Translations under genes and position numbers: made by a program
DNA from: Mesotaenium endlicherianum
Lineage: Eukaryota; Streptophyta; Zygnematophyceae; Zygnematales; Mesotaeniaceae
NCBI GenBank assembly: GCA_009602735.1
Contig: WELA01006598.1
Coordinates: 361,342 to 402,708 of the forward strand
DNA: 41,367 nt
Direction of reading: 5' to 3'
The notes under the pieces: model-generated
The model's input: only the letters and a program-made list of their open reading frames with translations
What the model was told of the DNA's origin: nothing
The model's database searches: none
Shown here: positions 9,370 to 19,770 of the stretch, piece after piece
How positions within the stretch are numbered: position 1 is the stretch's first letter
Layout of the letters: every line of letters begins with the position of its first letter

Positions 9370-10848
9370 ATGGTAAGGACAAGGTCTCAAACTAGCAACT
9401 CCCGAGACATGGAGAACCAGGATAACGAGAATGTCGAAAACCAGGCGGAAAGCCATGTAGCGGGAAACCGTACCTATTCGGAAGCAGTAGCGGATACTGC
9501 AGCTAGGGAGGCTGCAGATGAGGCAGCTGCTATTGCCTCAGTCGCAGCTCAGCAAGCTGAGGAGGAGATAGCCAGACTAGAAGCTGAACAAGTAGCAAAG
9601 GCCGCTGAAGATATACAAAGGAGGGAAGGACAGCCAGCTGACGAGCGCACTGTTGAAGAACTTATGGCATCAAGGGCCAATGTTCTGAACCCACCTCCTG
9701 CCGTACAACTCAATGTACCCCTAGGTCAAATACGTGACCGGCTGAATGCGGCAGGAATTGCTGCTGCAGGAGCAAGAGGGATTGTTGAGGACACTACTCA
9801 GCGAGTAGATGCCAATGCTGCTGCTGCATTTGCTAATCTACCACCCCAAAATGTAGACTTGGGAGCATTGTTCGTTCAGATGCAGTCGCAAATGGCGACC
9901 ATGTATCAGTCCCAGCAGGAGGACAAAAGAATCATAATGTCCCTACTCCGGGACAGAGACCAACTGGGGTCTCACACCACTAGTGGTGGTGGCCGAGGGC
10001 CTAGTAAGCCCAAGCCGAAACCTCCCCAGGACTATGATCCTGAGGGAAACAGAAAATATTACCTGATCAAGTTTCTCGCGGATGTTGAGCAGTGGCTGGA
10101 GAACTACCCAGAACTGCAAGATTACGAGAAGGTCAGGCACACCGGTGCGCTACTGAAAGGCAGTGCCGCAGACTGGTGGCTTTACTGGAAGGAAGAGCGT
10201 AAGGCTCGGCAACTCGGTGACCCTACGTGGGTAGAGTTTGTCGAGAAGTTGCATGAGAAGTTTGATGTCATCAACCAGCAGGAGAAAGCTATCTATGCGA
10301 TGATCTCCCTGACACTGAAGCAGACCACTTCAGTTGCTGAGTTTGCTCAAAAGTTCCAAGAGAACATGATGAAGCAGCCTGATTTGCCAGAACGGTATAG
10401 GATAGCATACTTCAGGTATGGCTTGAAATCCGAGGTCTCTGGTCATTTTGCTGAGAAAAAGTATGAGAAACTGGCTGACTTGATCCAGGATGCTGACGCC
10501 TGGGATCAGCAGCAGTTCAATCACAAGCGCCAGAGTAACGCTTTGGTGTCTAAGATTGTCAAAAAGCCCCACGGTTCCTACAATGCAGTTGAAGGAGACC
10601 AGGCTGAGGATAATCAGGGTGATGAATATGAGTATGAGTACAATGCTATTCAGTCTAGAGGTAGAGGTGGTCCCTCTCGAGGTGGCTATGGAAGGGGTGG
10701 TGGTAGGACTAAGCCGAGACCAGCCTCAGCAAAATCTACTTGCTACCATTGTCAGCAGAAAGGCCACTACAGAGAACAGTGTCCGGTCAAGCACCTGCCT
10801 AAGGTCGAGAGAAAAGACCAGCCTTTAAAAGACAGCAACAGTCAGTAA
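9370..10848 (+). CDS. gag: Element A Gag (capsid/nucleocapsid polyprotein)
   Basis: 492-residue structural protein that should form the cytoplasmic virus-like particle and bind the element RNA. It has an Ala/Glu-rich, probably coiled N-terminal region (about 20-110), a retrotransposon Gag domain (about 215-375, with the AADWWLYWK and FVEKLHEKF blocks), an Arg/Gly-rich stretch (about 428-450, RGRGG and GRGGG) and a CCHC zinc knuckle [14 protein letters not shown] (458-471). The ATG at 9370 is the first after the primer site, and the start ATGGTAAGG also resembles a splice donor. The stop TAA at 10846-10848 lies inside the frameshift hairpin. A broken copy is at 21784-22553. Confidence 0.95.
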   Translation: MVRTRSQTSNSRDMENQDNENVENQAESHVAGNRTYSEAVADTAAREAADEAAAIASVAAQQAEEEIARLEAEQVAKAAEDIQRREGQPADERTVEELMASRANVLNPPPAVQLNVPLGQIRDRLNAAGIAAAGARGIVEDTTQRVDANAAAAFANLPPQNVDLGALFVQMQSQMATMYQSQQEDKRIIMSLLRDRDQLGSHTTSGGGRGPSKPKPKPPQDYDPEGNRKYYLIKFLADVEQWLENYPELQDYEKVRHTGALLKGSAADWWLYWKEERKARQLGDPTWVEFVEKLHEKFDVINQQEKAIYAMISLTLKQTTSVAEFAQKFQENMMKQPDLPERYRIAYFRYGLKSEVSGHFAEKKYEKLADLIQDADAWDQQQFNHKRQSNALVSKIVKKPHGSYNAVEGDQAEDNQGDEYEYEYNAIQSRGRGGPSRGGYGRGGGRTKPRPASAKSTCYHCQQKGHYREQCPVKHLPKVERKDQPLKDSNSQ

Positions 10849-10865
10849 TCCAGTCTACTGACTGT
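10824..10865 (+). promoter_or_regulatory. Probable -1 ribosomal frameshift signal, element A
   Basis: Slippery heptamer TTTAAAA at 10824-10830 is read as T TTA AAA in the gag frame, matching X XXY YYZ. After a 7-base spacer comes a perfect 10-bp stem, ACAGTCAGTA (10838-10847) with TACTGACTGT (10856-10865), over an 8-base loop. The gag stop is at 10846-10848, and the pol frame is open from the heptamer onward. All parts sit where known -1 signals have them; function is inferred. Confidence 0.85.
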
Positions 10866-10916
10866 GAGGATGCTAGAGATAGTGAGTCGTCACTAGCTGC
10901 CCTCGTAGCAGGTATT

Positions 10917-13900
10917 ATGGGTCCTGCTGAACTGGATTCACTATGCATGCCTGACAAACAGATAAAGGAGACCATCAGTAATATAGACGTCCAGAGAGTG
11001 CACACTCTGGATGCTCTTGTTCCACCTGATGTCCAACATTTCTTTGCTACGTCAGGAGAACAATGCGAAAGTCAGGAAAAGACAGTCCCCCCTATCCTAC
11101 TGCATTGCATGATTGCAGGTAGGAAGGTGAGGGCATTTGTTGACGGAGGGGCGTCACATACTTTTATTCACAAGGACTTAGTTAAGCGGCTAAGGCTGCC
11201 TACTGTCACCCAAGGGAATAGAAAAATATTCCTTGGAGATGCCTCAAGTATCCCGGGAGGAGTTATAACCAAGCCTATTGAGGTCCAGTTAGGTTCTGGC
11301 ATTGCAGTTCTAACTGAAACGCTTACATTTGAGGTACTCAACACTGGCTTTTATGATCTCGTGCTAGGCAGGTCCTGGCTTAATAGACATCAAGCTGAAG
11401 TGTGTTGGAGCAGAGGTACAGTTAAAGTGAGAGGAGCCAGTGATGGGCAGACTGACTTGGCACCCACCAGTGCTCTTCCTCTTGTCCTGTGTGGATGGCA
11501 AATGAAGGAAAAGAAGAGGCTTCCAGAAGGATGCAAGTTGCTGAATGCAATGGAGTTCGTCAAAAGCTGGAACCAGAAGGAAGACAGAATGTTCTGTCTG
11601 CTGCTAAGAGAGGTACCTCCTCAACTTGAAGAAGTGGTTGAGAAAAAGATACACCCTCCGGAACACCCTACTGCTGCAAACATTGTTGCTCAGTACACGG
11701 ATGTGTTTAATATGCCTCCAGGACTACCCCCTAAGCGGGAAGTAGATCATAGGATTGATTTACTACCTGGTAGCCAGCCACCCTGGCAACGCACGAATGG
11801 CTTGTCTTATTTGGAGAGTGAGGAGTTGAAAACACAGATTGCAGAGCTGGAGGAAAATGGTTACATTTCTCCCAGTAAATCACCGTACGGCGCACCTATC
11901 CTATTTGTTAAGAAAAAGGATGGCAGTATGCGGATGTGTGTGGATTACAGAGCCCTGAACAGAATTACAGTAAAGAACAAGTATGCTTTACCCAGAATCG
12001 AGGACTTGCTTGATACCCTGTCTGGCGCTAAGGTGTTCAGTAAGATAGATCTCAAGAGTGGTTATCATCAAATCAGAATTGCTGAGGGGGATGAACACAA
12101 GACTGCTTTCCGCACACGTTATGGACACTATGAGTTCAACGTGATGCCATTTGGACTGACTAATGCTCCTGCTACCTTTATGGGTGCTATGAATGACATT
12201 TTCAGACCTTATTTGGATAAGTTTGTGCAAGTTTTCCTGGATGATATTTTAATTTTCTCTAAAGATGAAGCTCAGCACACTGAACACTTAAAGAAAGTGC
12301 TGGACACTCTGCGGAAAAATCACTTGTATGCTAAAATGAGCAAGTGTGATTTCTTTAAGGAAAGTATTGAATTCTTAGGCCACGTTGTCAGTAAAGAGGG
12401 CATCAGTGTGGATCCTAAGAAAGTCCAGACCATAAGGGACTGGCCAGTACCACAGTCTGTCTCTGAAGTTAGATCCTTCCTCGGGTTGGCTAACTACTAT
12501 AGGAGATTTATTGAGAATTATTCCACAAAGGCCAGTAAACTGACTGACCTTACTAAGAAAGACATCGGGTATGTGTGGGGGGAAGAGCAGCAGGCTGCCT
12601 TCCAGACCCTTAAAGATGCCCTTTGTTCTGCCCCAGTGCTAGCCGTGTATGACCCCAGCAAACCGGTGCAGGTGGTTACTGATGCCTCTGATTTTGCCAT
12701 GGGTGCTATTTTGTTGCAGCCTGCTGACAAAACCACAAAGGATGGTAAGGTACGGCAGGAGTGGCATCCTGTGTTGTATGAGTCTATGAAATTTAATCCA
12801 GCGGAGATTAATTACTCAGTGCATGATAAAGAGCTGCTAGCTATCATTCATGTACTCAAACAGTGGAGAGCATACTTACATGGTAAAGCTTTTAAGGTGA
12901 TTACAGATCATCTAGCTCTGACCCACTTTCAGAAGAAGTCCAAGCTGTCGAGGAGGGAGAACCGCTGGAGCCAGATGCTGGAGCAGTTCCAAGTCCAGAT
13001 CGACTACAAACCAGGGAAGTTGAATCCTGCTGATGCACTCTCTAGAAGACCTGACTTGCAAGAAAGGAACTTTAGTCAGCATACTGTAGATAAAGTCCTG
13101 TGTGCACTCACTTCACTAAAGGTGAAAAAGTCCTTCCTTGAACAACTTAGGAAAGCCTACCTTTCTGACCCAACATTTGAGCCCAGCCCCACTACTAGTA
13201 TGTGTCGTGCTACCGCACTCGGGTATAAGCTCAAGGGAGGCGTCTGGGTGACTGAAACCACTTCATGGAGGCTGAAGCTGGTCATTCCTAATAAATTGGA
13301 AATAAGGTCTCTCTTACTAAGTCAAGCTCATGACAGTCTCCTGGGTGGACATTTGGGGCAGGCCAAAGCTGTTGGCAAACTGGCAAAACATTATCATTGG
13401 GAGGGGTTACCCCGGGAGGTCTTGAAATATGTCAAGTCCTGTGACCAGTGTCAAAGAAATAAGTCTCGGCACACACCACCCGGAGGTCTCTTGCAACCGC
13501 TACCCATCCCAGCGGGACGCTGGGAAACTATATCCATGGACTGGGTGGTCTCACTACCAAGAACTGCCAACGGGCATGATTCAATACTGGTAGTCGTGGA
13601 TAAACTGACAAAAATGGTCATTTTTATCCCCACAACTGTCAAAGTGACTGCACTCGAAACAGCGAGACAGTTTTACAACCATGTAGTATGCCAACATGGG
13701 CTCCCTTCTAATATCATCTCAGACAGAGACTCAAAATTCACCTCTAAGTTCTGGAGAGCTTTAATGGGGTTAATGGGAGTCAAACAGCTGCTCAGCACAG
13801 CAAACCACCCTCAGACTGATGGGCAGACTGAAAGAACTAACCGAGTTCTGCAGGAGGTGCTGAGAGCATATATTAACCAAAAACAAGATAATTGGGATGA

Positions 13901-14633
13901 CCTGTTGCCTCAAATTCAGTTTGCGGTCAACAGTGCGGTGCACGCGTCAACGGGCAAAACTCCTTTTGAACTCAGCCTGGGTAGAGTCCCTAAGTCTCCT
14001 CTAGATGTGCTAGGGGAATCTTTAACTCACCCTGAAGGGATTGACAACCCGGTCTCCCTCCAGTTAACTCAGGAGTTTGCTGACACCCTGTCAGAAGTCC
14101 AACGAAACTTGCACACGGCCCAAGAAAACCAACAAAAATACGCTAATCAACACCGTCGGGAACTGACATTTTCCAAGGGGGATTTAGTCAAACTGCATTC
14201 TCAGCACCTGTACCTCCCTGGTGTGGTCAAGAAAAAGCTTGGCCCTGTCTGGGTCGGTCCATATTCGGTGGTCCGTCGTGTCGGTCAGAATGCTTACAAA
14301 CTGAACATGTCAGCTGAATACAAGGGGCACCCGGTCTTTAATGTCTCCTTCCTGGAACCGTACATCAAAGGTGATACACTGTTCACAGGTCGGTTCCCTG
14401 TCCAACCGGGACCGGTCCCCGCTGTCCGGGACGGCGACCCTGAGGAATATGAGGTCGATGAGATTTTAGACGCTCGCTCGGTCCGTCGATCGTCTAAATA
14501 TGTCATGAAATACCTCATTCGATGGAAGGGTTACGATGCCTCTGGGGACACTTGGGAGTTTAAGGACCACTTGACCAATGCCAAAGGGGCGTTGACACGG
14601 TTCCACCTTCGGGCCGCTGGAGTCCCTCCATAA
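10917..14633 (+). CDS. pol: Element A Pol (protease, RT, RNase H, integrase, chromodomain)
   Basis: 1238 residues from the first ATG, but the frame is open back to the slippery site at 10824, so it is probably made only as a Gag-Pol fusion by -1 frameshift. Order: aspartic protease (FVDGGAS, Asp about 76; DGG rather than the usual DSG or DTG), reverse transcriptase (YHQIRI; catalytic FLDD about 440), RNase H (VTDAS about 587, TDH further on), integrase zinc finger HHCC (about 805-850), integrase DD35E core (SMDW about 874, SDRDSKF about 935, Glu in DGQTERTNR about 971), and a C-terminal chromodomain (about 1175-1228, [16 protein letters not shown]) expected to guide integration to marked chromatin. 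No internal stops. Lies directly upstream of the third ORF. Confidence 0.95.
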   Translation: MGPAELDSLCMPDKQIKETISNIDVQRVHTLDALVPPDVQHFFATSGEQCESQEKTVPPILLHCMIAGRKVRAFVDGGASHTFIHKDLVKRLRLPTVTQGNRKIFLGDASSIPGGVITKPIEVQLGSGIAVLTETLTFEVLNTGFYDLVLGRSWLNRHQAEVCWSRGTVKVRGASDGQTDLAPTSALPLVLCGWQMKEKKRLPEGCKLLNAMEFVKSWNQKEDRMFCLLLREVPPQLEEVVEKKIHPPEHPTAANIVAQYTDVFNMPPGLPPKREVDHRIDLLPGSQPPWQRTNGLSYLESEELKTQIAELEENGYISPSKSPYGAPILFVKKKDGSMRMCVDYRALNRITVKNKYALPRIEDLLDTLSGAKVFSKIDLKSGYHQIRIAEGDEHKTAFRTRYGHYEFNVMPFGLTNAPATFMGAMNDIFRPYLDKFVQVFLDDILIFSKDEAQHTEHLKKVLDTLRKNHLYAKMSKCDFFKESIEFLGHVVSKEGISVDPKKVQTIRDWPVPQSVSEVRSFLGLANYYRRFIENYSTKASKLTDLTKKDIGYVWGEEQQAAFQTLKDALCSAPVLAVYDPSKPVQVVTDASDFAMGAILLQPADKTTKDGKVRQEWHPVLYESMKFNPAEINYSVHDKELLAIIHVLKQWRAYLHGKAFKVITDHLALTHFQKKSKLSRRENRWSQMLEQFQVQIDYKPGKLNPADALSRRPDLQERNFSQHTVDKVLCALTSLKVKKSFLEQLRKAYLSDPTFEPSPTTSMCRATALGYKLKGGVWVTETTSWRLKLVIPNKLEIRSLLLSQAHDSLLGGHLGQAKAVGKLAKHYHWEGLPREVLKYVKSCDQCQRNKSRHTPPGGLLQPLPIPAGRWETISMDWVVSLPRTANGHDSILVVVDKLTKMVIFIPTTVKVTALETARQFYNHVVCQHGLPSNIISDRDSKFTSKFWRALMGLMGVKQLLSTANHPQTDGQTERTNRVLQEVLRAYINQKQDNWDDLLPQIQFAVNSAVHASTGKTPFELSLGRVPKSPLDVLGESLTHPEGIDNPVSLQLTQEFADTLSEVQRNLHTAQENQQKYANQHRRELTFSKGDLVKLHSQHLYLPGVVKKKLGPVWVGPYSVVRRVGQNAYKLNMSAEYKGHPVFNVSFLEPYIKGDTLFTGRFPVQPGPVPAVRDGDPEEYEVDEILDARSVRRSSKYVMKYLIRWKGYDASGDTWEFKDHLTNAKGALTRFHLRAAGVPP

Positions 14634-14660
14634 CTGTCATTTCAGTTGACACGGGAAGGT

Positions 14661-14699
14661 GACAGGCGGTCCTGTCTCCATTTAAGTTGGAGGGGAAAA
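14661..14699 (+). other. Hairpin plus internal polypurine-tract-like sequence after pol
   Basis: GACAGG-CGGT-CCTGTC (14661-14676) is followed by TTTAAGTTGGAGGGGAAAA. The AAGTTGGAGGG core is the same as in the true 3' polypurine tract at 16800-16810. Copy C keeps the GACAGG/CCTGTC hairpin (about 32172) and related purine tracts near 32200 and 32281. It could be a central polypurine tract, or the relic of an older element end. Confidence 0.6.
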
Positions 14700-14991
14700 T
14701 ATATGACAGTTAGTGAGCGAGAGCGATAAAAGAACAGTTACGTGAACCCTAAGTGTCAACATAACGACAGAGGGGACAGCCTGGTCCACATAACATACCT
14801 TGAGCTGAAGGAAAAAGGGCCTCGCATAACACTACATCACTTAACTCACCCTAAAACACACTCATACGTTTAGGTGTAGCGCATCGCAACTACGTCAACT
14901 TTAGCAACCATCCTGTAAGGTAAACAGCAGCGAAGTTACTATACTAATACTAACATACTGCCTGCAATCCCTATGACAAAGGTCCATATCC
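14700..14991 (+). other. Noncoding interval between pol and third ORF of element A
   Basis: No conserved protein frame seen. It contains a conserved AAG|GTAAAC donor-like site (14917-14925), matched by AAG|GTAAAG in copy C (32412-32420), and an extra TACTAAC at 14948-14954. Confidence 0.5.
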
Positions 14992-15021
14992 TACTAACTT
15001 GTGCCCTGGTTACATGTGCAG
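14992..15021 (+). promoter_or_regulatory. Predicted branch point and 3' splice acceptor for third ORF
   Basis: TACTAAC (14992-14998) matches the consensus intron branch site. Its branch A lies 24 bases before CAG (15019-15021), which is followed by G and the ATG of the third ORF. Copy C has the same arrangement (TACTAAC 32486-32492, CAG 32513-32515) with the same spacing. Candidate donors: U5 G|GTAAGT (9317-9323), the gag start ATG|GTAAGG (9370-9378), or the local AAG|GTAAAC at 14919/14920. Confidence 0.7.
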
Positions 15022-15022
15022 G

Positions 15023-16699
15023 ATGGCGCCCACCACACAAAAGGAGGACAGAAAGCGCAAGGCAGAAGAAGCCAGGAGGACAATGGAGCAATACCAGAAG
15101 GAGCTGGCGGCGACGTCCCTCACCAGGAGAGAACAAGAAAGGGTCCGCAAGCAACAAGAGGCGGCAGAAGAGGCACAGAGGAAGAAGGATCAGGAAGCGG
15201 AAAACCTCAGGAAGGCTGAGGAGGAGAGACAGAAGAAACAGCAAGAAGAAGCGGCAGCGGCAGAAGAGGAGAAAAGGAAAAAGATTGAAGCGGACAGACA
15301 GAAGAGCTTGGCCACTTACAGGTATACTGTGGTGGGTGGCCAAAACTTCGATAACCTGAAGGAAGCATTGCTGGCAGCCCAGGAGATCAACAGGCTGGAA
15401 CAGACAACACTGCTACAGAAGGAAGGAGCTACAGCACTGGATAGGTACATCGAGACACACACCGGCTTGGTCCTTTACGAAGATTATGCTAAAATGGTGG
15501 GCTATACAGCAGAGCAGGCCCGGTATCTCGCAGATGATTCAGAGGACAAGCCGGTCCCCATACCGGGAATAGTGGGAGATCAGAGACTCATCCGGATGGT
15601 GAGCATGCGGCCCGATAGCTTTAAGGATACGGTATTCTACCTCACACTCCTGCCAGCTTACAATGAAGTTGAGAGAAGGAGCTGGGAGTACTTGGCCAGG
15701 GAAGCAGGACAGCAGATGTTCTCTCCCCACTGGTTCCCGTGTAAACTGAGGAAGGCTGAGCACGGACCCCAGTACTACCAGCAGCCAACAGACTGGAGGT
15801 GGATGACCGTCACAAATAAGAAGCAGGAGTGTGACCGAGCCCAACCGGATGACTTCCACTATGGCCTAGACGGCTATCTCATCCTACCACCTCACATTGC
15901 CCCTTGGGACCCCAGGCTGAATGGATGCCTGAGCAATATGAATGCAGAGACCAAGGAACATAGGAGGAGGGGAAGAGAGTACTTCTCTAAGGGAAAGCAT
16001 GCCTTTGTCAAATGGGCAAAGAATGCAGGCCGGATAGATATCAGTAGGCTGAAGGCCAAGCAACCTCCAGCGCGCCCTAAGAAAGGGAGGTCGGTAGACT
16101 ACTCCATGTCTACTAGGGAGCAGGACGACTTAGTGGACGAGACCCCTACTCTCTCCGAGGAGGAGGATGAGGAGGATGAGGAAGAAGAACAAGGCAGAGG
16201 AGAAGCATCAGCAGTAGGTACTCAGGATACCCAGGGACAGGCAGTGGCACTTCCTAAAGAACCACGATCAGGTGTGTGGAATGTGATCCCCGTTATGGCG
16301 ACAACTGGACCCCGCGCTCGCTCCCCCAGCCCACCTGCCCAAGCAGGGGAAGAAGCTGATCTGACTGTACTGGGCAGCAGACACAGAAAGAAATCCCCAG
16401 AGGACAGGGGTGCCAGAAGAGGGACACGCGGGTGGGCCAGAGGTATGCCAGCCTTCCCCTCCGCTCAGGGGCATGTACCTCTAGCCAATGTATTTCAGCA
16501 TCCTACTGGAATGCCTGTCTATGTGGGAATCAACACCCAAGTGGTTGAAGAGCAGGCCACCATCCTCCGTTCTCCTCGAGGGCCAACTTTAGAGCAAACA
16601 GGGTTCTTTAGAAGGCCAGCTGACAGACCTAGAGGGCTGTCCAGATCTAGGTCCAGATCTCCGTCCCCTGATCTTGAAGCCCCAGGAACCACCCCTTAA
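15023..16699 (+). CDS. Element A third ORF, unknown protein in env position
   Basis: 558 residues from the ATG just after the predicted splice acceptor (an in-frame upstream ATG at 14999 would lie inside the intron). I do not recognise a family. Residues 1-100 are Lys/Glu/Arg/Gln-rich and probably coiled coil. About 105-345 form a compact domain with repeated aromatic blocks (FSPHWFPCKL, PTDWRWMTVTNKKQE, DDFHYGLDGYLILPPH, APWDPRLNGCL). About 370-395 is a strongly acidic Glu/Asp run, and the tail is basic with an SRSRSRSPSP stretch. I see no signal peptide or membrane segment, so it is unlikely to be an envelope glycoprotein; charge and SR tail fit an RNA- or chromatin-associated factor, which is inference. 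The central domain is about 87 percent identical in decayed copy C, and nearly invariant in its second half. Confidence 0.85.
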   Translation: MAPTTQKEDRKRKAEEARRTMEQYQKELAATSLTRREQERVRKQQEAAEEAQRKKDQEAENLRKAEEERQKKQQEEAAAAEEEKRKKIEADRQKSLATYRYTVVGGQNFDNLKEALLAAQEINRLEQTTLLQKEGATALDRYIETHTGLVLYEDYAKMVGYTAEQARYLADDSEDKPVPIPGIVGDQRLIRMVSMRPDSFKDTVFYLTLLPAYNEVERRSWEYLAREAGQQMFSPHWFPCKLRKAEHGPQYYQQPTDWRWMTVTNKKQECDRAQPDDFHYGLDGYLILPPHIAPWDPRLNGCLSNMNAETKEHRRRGREYFSKGKHAFVKWAKNAGRIDISRLKAKQPPARPKKGRSVDYSMSTREQDDLVDETPTLSEEEDEEDEEEEQGRGEASAVGTQDTQGQAVALPKEPRSGVWNVIPVMATTGPRARSPSPPAQAGEEADLTVLGSRHRKKSPEDRGARRGTRGWARGMPAFPSAQGHVPLANVFQHPTGMPVYVGINTQVVEEQATILRSPRGPTLEQTGFFRRPADRPRGLSRSRSRSPSPDLEAPGTTP

Positions 16700-16812
16700 G
16701 GTGACAGGCTGAAAAGATAGTCAGTAAGGGAGGCTGGTCAGGGTCAGTTTCTTTATTTAAAGCTTTTGCAGTTTAATGTTGTCGAGGCGACAACAAGTTA
16801 AGTTGGAGGGAT
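16700..16812 (+). other. Conserved hairpin and 3' polypurine tract of element A
   Basis: TGTTGTCG-AGG-CGACAACA (16777-16795) is an 8-bp perfect stem with a three-base loop, kept unchanged in copy C (34394-34412). The purine tract GGAGGGA (16805-16811) ends just before the 3' LTR and should prime plus-strand DNA synthesis. Confidence 0.75.
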
Positions 16813-17558
16813 TGTAATGAATCAGTATATTAGTGGATATAATATTCATTTAAATATAATAGTTAATTAAGTTCAGCCTGCTGAACTTTAGTTAATAGTC
16901 AGTCTGCTGGACTTTAGTTAATAGTCAGTCTGCTGGAATTTACATAATTATCAGTTTGCTGACTCAGTCGAAAGCAGCAGGCTGAAAGTCCATATAAGTC
17001 AGCTTGCTGACACATTCTTTGACAGCAAGCTGACTTCCGTACTCGGTAGCAGCGAACTGCCTTGATATGCATCTAAGTGCGATATGCTAGATGAATAGCC
17101 AGATGACATCCCTATGATGGATGGCTATTCGGGATGATGGGAGATGGCGGTGGATTTGGTTAACCGAGGTCCTACCAACGTGGTTAACTCCCGGGTAGGC
17201 GGTGCCATCGCACTGACCGTTGAACAGTAAACTCATTCCATGTACATATGCTAGGCATTGCTCTCGAGTTCGGCATTCGGAAACGAGGCCAACTCTCTTG
17301 TACAGCTTACTGAGAGAGATCTGAATCCAAGGCGAGAAGCCATTGATACGCACTGTCTTCTAACCTTGCTTATGTATGAGTTTACTGATTTGCATTATTG
17401 ATGCTAGTTTACTCTCATTTGACTGACGAGTATTATTCCCTGCTAGTGTATTGTCCTTTGCCGTTTAACTAGTTAACGGAAATACCATAAAGATTACTTG
17501 CTGATATAAAGATCTTTATTAATTGTTAATCGCCTATTTGGTGAGTCGATTCATTTCA
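16813..17558 (+). repeat. 3' LTR of element A
   Basis: 746 bp, starting TGTAATGAATC and ending GATTCATTTCA, nearly identical to 8589-9335. Followed by target duplication GGAGA (17559-17563). Confidence 0.95.
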
Positions 17559-19057
17559 GGAGAGAACTTGCTGCCGATAAACCTGTTGTTCAGGAAAATG
17601 TTCTTGGACGATAGTAACACTGTGTCGCCCACTTTGTATGTAATTTCTCTTCTAGACCTGTTTGTCATTTTTGCTTGAGCATCTTGCGCGTGTTGTAGAG
17701 CTTTCGTGGCTGCTGCGAGGGCTTCTTCCATGTCTCCAAAAAATCTGCCGCTGTAGGTACTTCATCGTGGCCAACCGTGAAGCTCAGCGGCGTGGTCGGA
17801 TGGAAGCCATAGTTGAGGAAGAAAGGGGATTCTTGGGTAGAGGCCTGCGTCGTGTTGTTGTAGGCAAACTCCAAGGGCATCAAGTACATATCCCAGTCTT
17901 GCTCTAGAGTAGACACGTAGGCTTTTAGAGAAGTCTTGAGAATACGATTCATACGCTCTGTATGTCCATCTGATTGCGGGTGGTAGGCAGTGGACATATC
18001 CAACGATGTACCCAAGTTCTTGAAAAGATATTTCCAGAAATGACTTTTGAATCTTGGGTCGCTATCAGACAATATGCTTGATGGCAAGCCATGCAATCGA
18101 AATATATTGTCAAAGATGAGTCTTGCTAACTAGAGTGCTGTAACCTTGGTCGTTGTTGGGATGAAATGAGCCATCTTCGTAAGTCTGTCCACCACTGTTA
18201 ATATTGCATTATGGCCGCATGGTGTCACTGGCAAGTCCACAATGAGGTTCATGGAGATGTCTGTCCATTGTCTCTTGGGGATTGGTAATGGTTGAAGAAA
18301 CCCTCCCGCCTTTTGTGATGATGGTTTGATTCTTTGACATGCGTCGCAGCTCCTGCAGTACTCCTGGACTTGCTAGACATTGCTGGCCAGCAATAAGTCC
18401 TTGCGGGCACGCCCGTGGTCTTTCATATTCCAAAGTGTCCTCCAAGTGGGTTGTCGTGTGCTTCTCAAAGTAACAAAAGTTGTAGCTCTTGATTATTAGG
18501 CACGCACCTTTGTCCCGTGTCTTGTCTTACCCAATAATTTCCTTCTTGCTTCTTGTGTAGGTCAAGGGCTGCCTCGCCATTCGTGTAGTAAGGGAACGTG
18601 TCATAGGCGGCAAAAAATTGAGCTTCCAGATTTGTACTCAGGGATGTCATCACTGCATTTAATTGCAGCCTTGAGAGGAAGTCCGCTGGATTTGTCTTGC
18701 CGGGCTGGTACTGAATCGTGATATTGTATTGTTGCAAGTATCCACTCCATCTTGCTTGTCTCATGAGAGATACGGCTGTGTCTGGAGCTTCAACGCTTTG
18801 TGGTCCGTTGTGACCAGCACCTTGCGATCTTCAACGTAGCAGCGCCATACCTTCAAGGCATGAATAATTGCCAATGCCTCTCGCTTTGTCGTTGTATGAT
18901 TCTGCTCGGCTGGATTTAGCTTCCTTGACTCGTAGGCGATAGGATGCGGTCCCTTGCCTTGGTCGTGAAGCAGGATTGCTCCTATGGCGTAGGAAGACGC
19001 ATCAGTGATGACGTGGAAAGGCCAATCTGGATTTGGACTTGGGAGTGTGTGCACCAG
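17559..19057 (-). pseudogene. Element D pol, middle part (RNase H and integrase), broken
   Basis: On the minus strand this gives RNase H ([19 protein letters not shown]), the NPADFLSRL motif, part of the integrase zinc finger, and the integrase core ([15 protein letters not shown], with Gly-His in place of the Gly-Gln of B). Several frameshifts and stops divide it. Its ends are cut by element A (17558) and by the solo LTR (19058). Confidence 0.9.
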
Positions 19058-19770
19058 TGAAATGAATTGACTTACCAATAGGCGATTAACAATTTATAAA
19101 AGAGCTTCATATCAGTAAGCAATTTGTATGGTATTTTCTGTTAACGGAGTCAACAGCGCAAGACAATACACTAGCAGCGAACAATACTCACAAGTCAAAT
19201 GCAAGTGAACGAGCATCAATCATGCAATCAGTAAACTCGTACATAAGCAAGGTTAGAAGACAGTTTGTAACAATGGCTTCTTGCCTTGGATTCAGATATC
19301 TCTCAGTAAGCTATACAAGAGAGCTGGCCTTGTTTCCGAATGCCTCACTCGAAGGAACTGCCTAGCATATGTCCATGGAATGAGTTTACTGTTCAACGGC
19401 AAGTGCAATGGCACCGCCTACCCGAAGTTAACCACACTGGTAGGACCTTGGCTAACCAAATCCACAACTATCTCCCGTCATCCCGAAACGCCATCCACCT
19501 TAAGGGTGTCATCTGGCCACCCATCTAGCAAACCACACTTAGATGCATAACTAGGCAGTTCGCTGCTATCGAGTACGGCAATCAGCTGACTGTCAAAGAA
19601 TGTGTCAGCAAGCTCGCTGACCTAATTAACTTCAGCCTGCTGCTCCCCGCTGAGTCCTTTAACTGTAAAATCTAGCAGGTTCATTATCAACTAAAGTTCA
19701 GTAGAGTGAACCTATCTAACTATTATATTTAAATTAATGTTTCATCTACTCAATATACTGATTGATTACA
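19058..19770 (-). repeat. Solo LTR of A family inside element D
   Basis: On the plus strand it starts TGAAATGAATTGACTTACC and ends TGATTGATTACA, the complement of an A-family LTR. Flanks ACCAG (19053-19057) and ACCAA (19771-19775) make a 5-bp duplication with one mismatch. It interrupts the D pol frame between the RT and RNase H regions. Confidence 0.9.

Larger units (their letters stand above)
8589..17558 (+). mobile_element. Element A: intact Ty3/gypsy chromovirus with an extra 3' ORF
   Basis: 8970-bp element with LTRs 8589-9335 and 16813-17558, flanked by GGAGA (8584-8588 and 17559-17563). Order: LTR, tRNA-Met primer site, gag, pol by -1 frameshift, third ORF, polypurine tract, LTR. By eye the LTRs differ at about 8 substitutions and one indel in 747 bp, roughly 1 percent, so the insertion is young. 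It lies in the integrase region of D, in the opposite orientation. All three ORFs are open. Confidence 0.95.

Noticed and set aside
14939..15343. 134-codon antisense Leu-rich frame opposite the third ORF
   Set aside because: A shadow of the Lys/Glu-rich coiled-coil codons on the other strand. The same effect appears in copy C.
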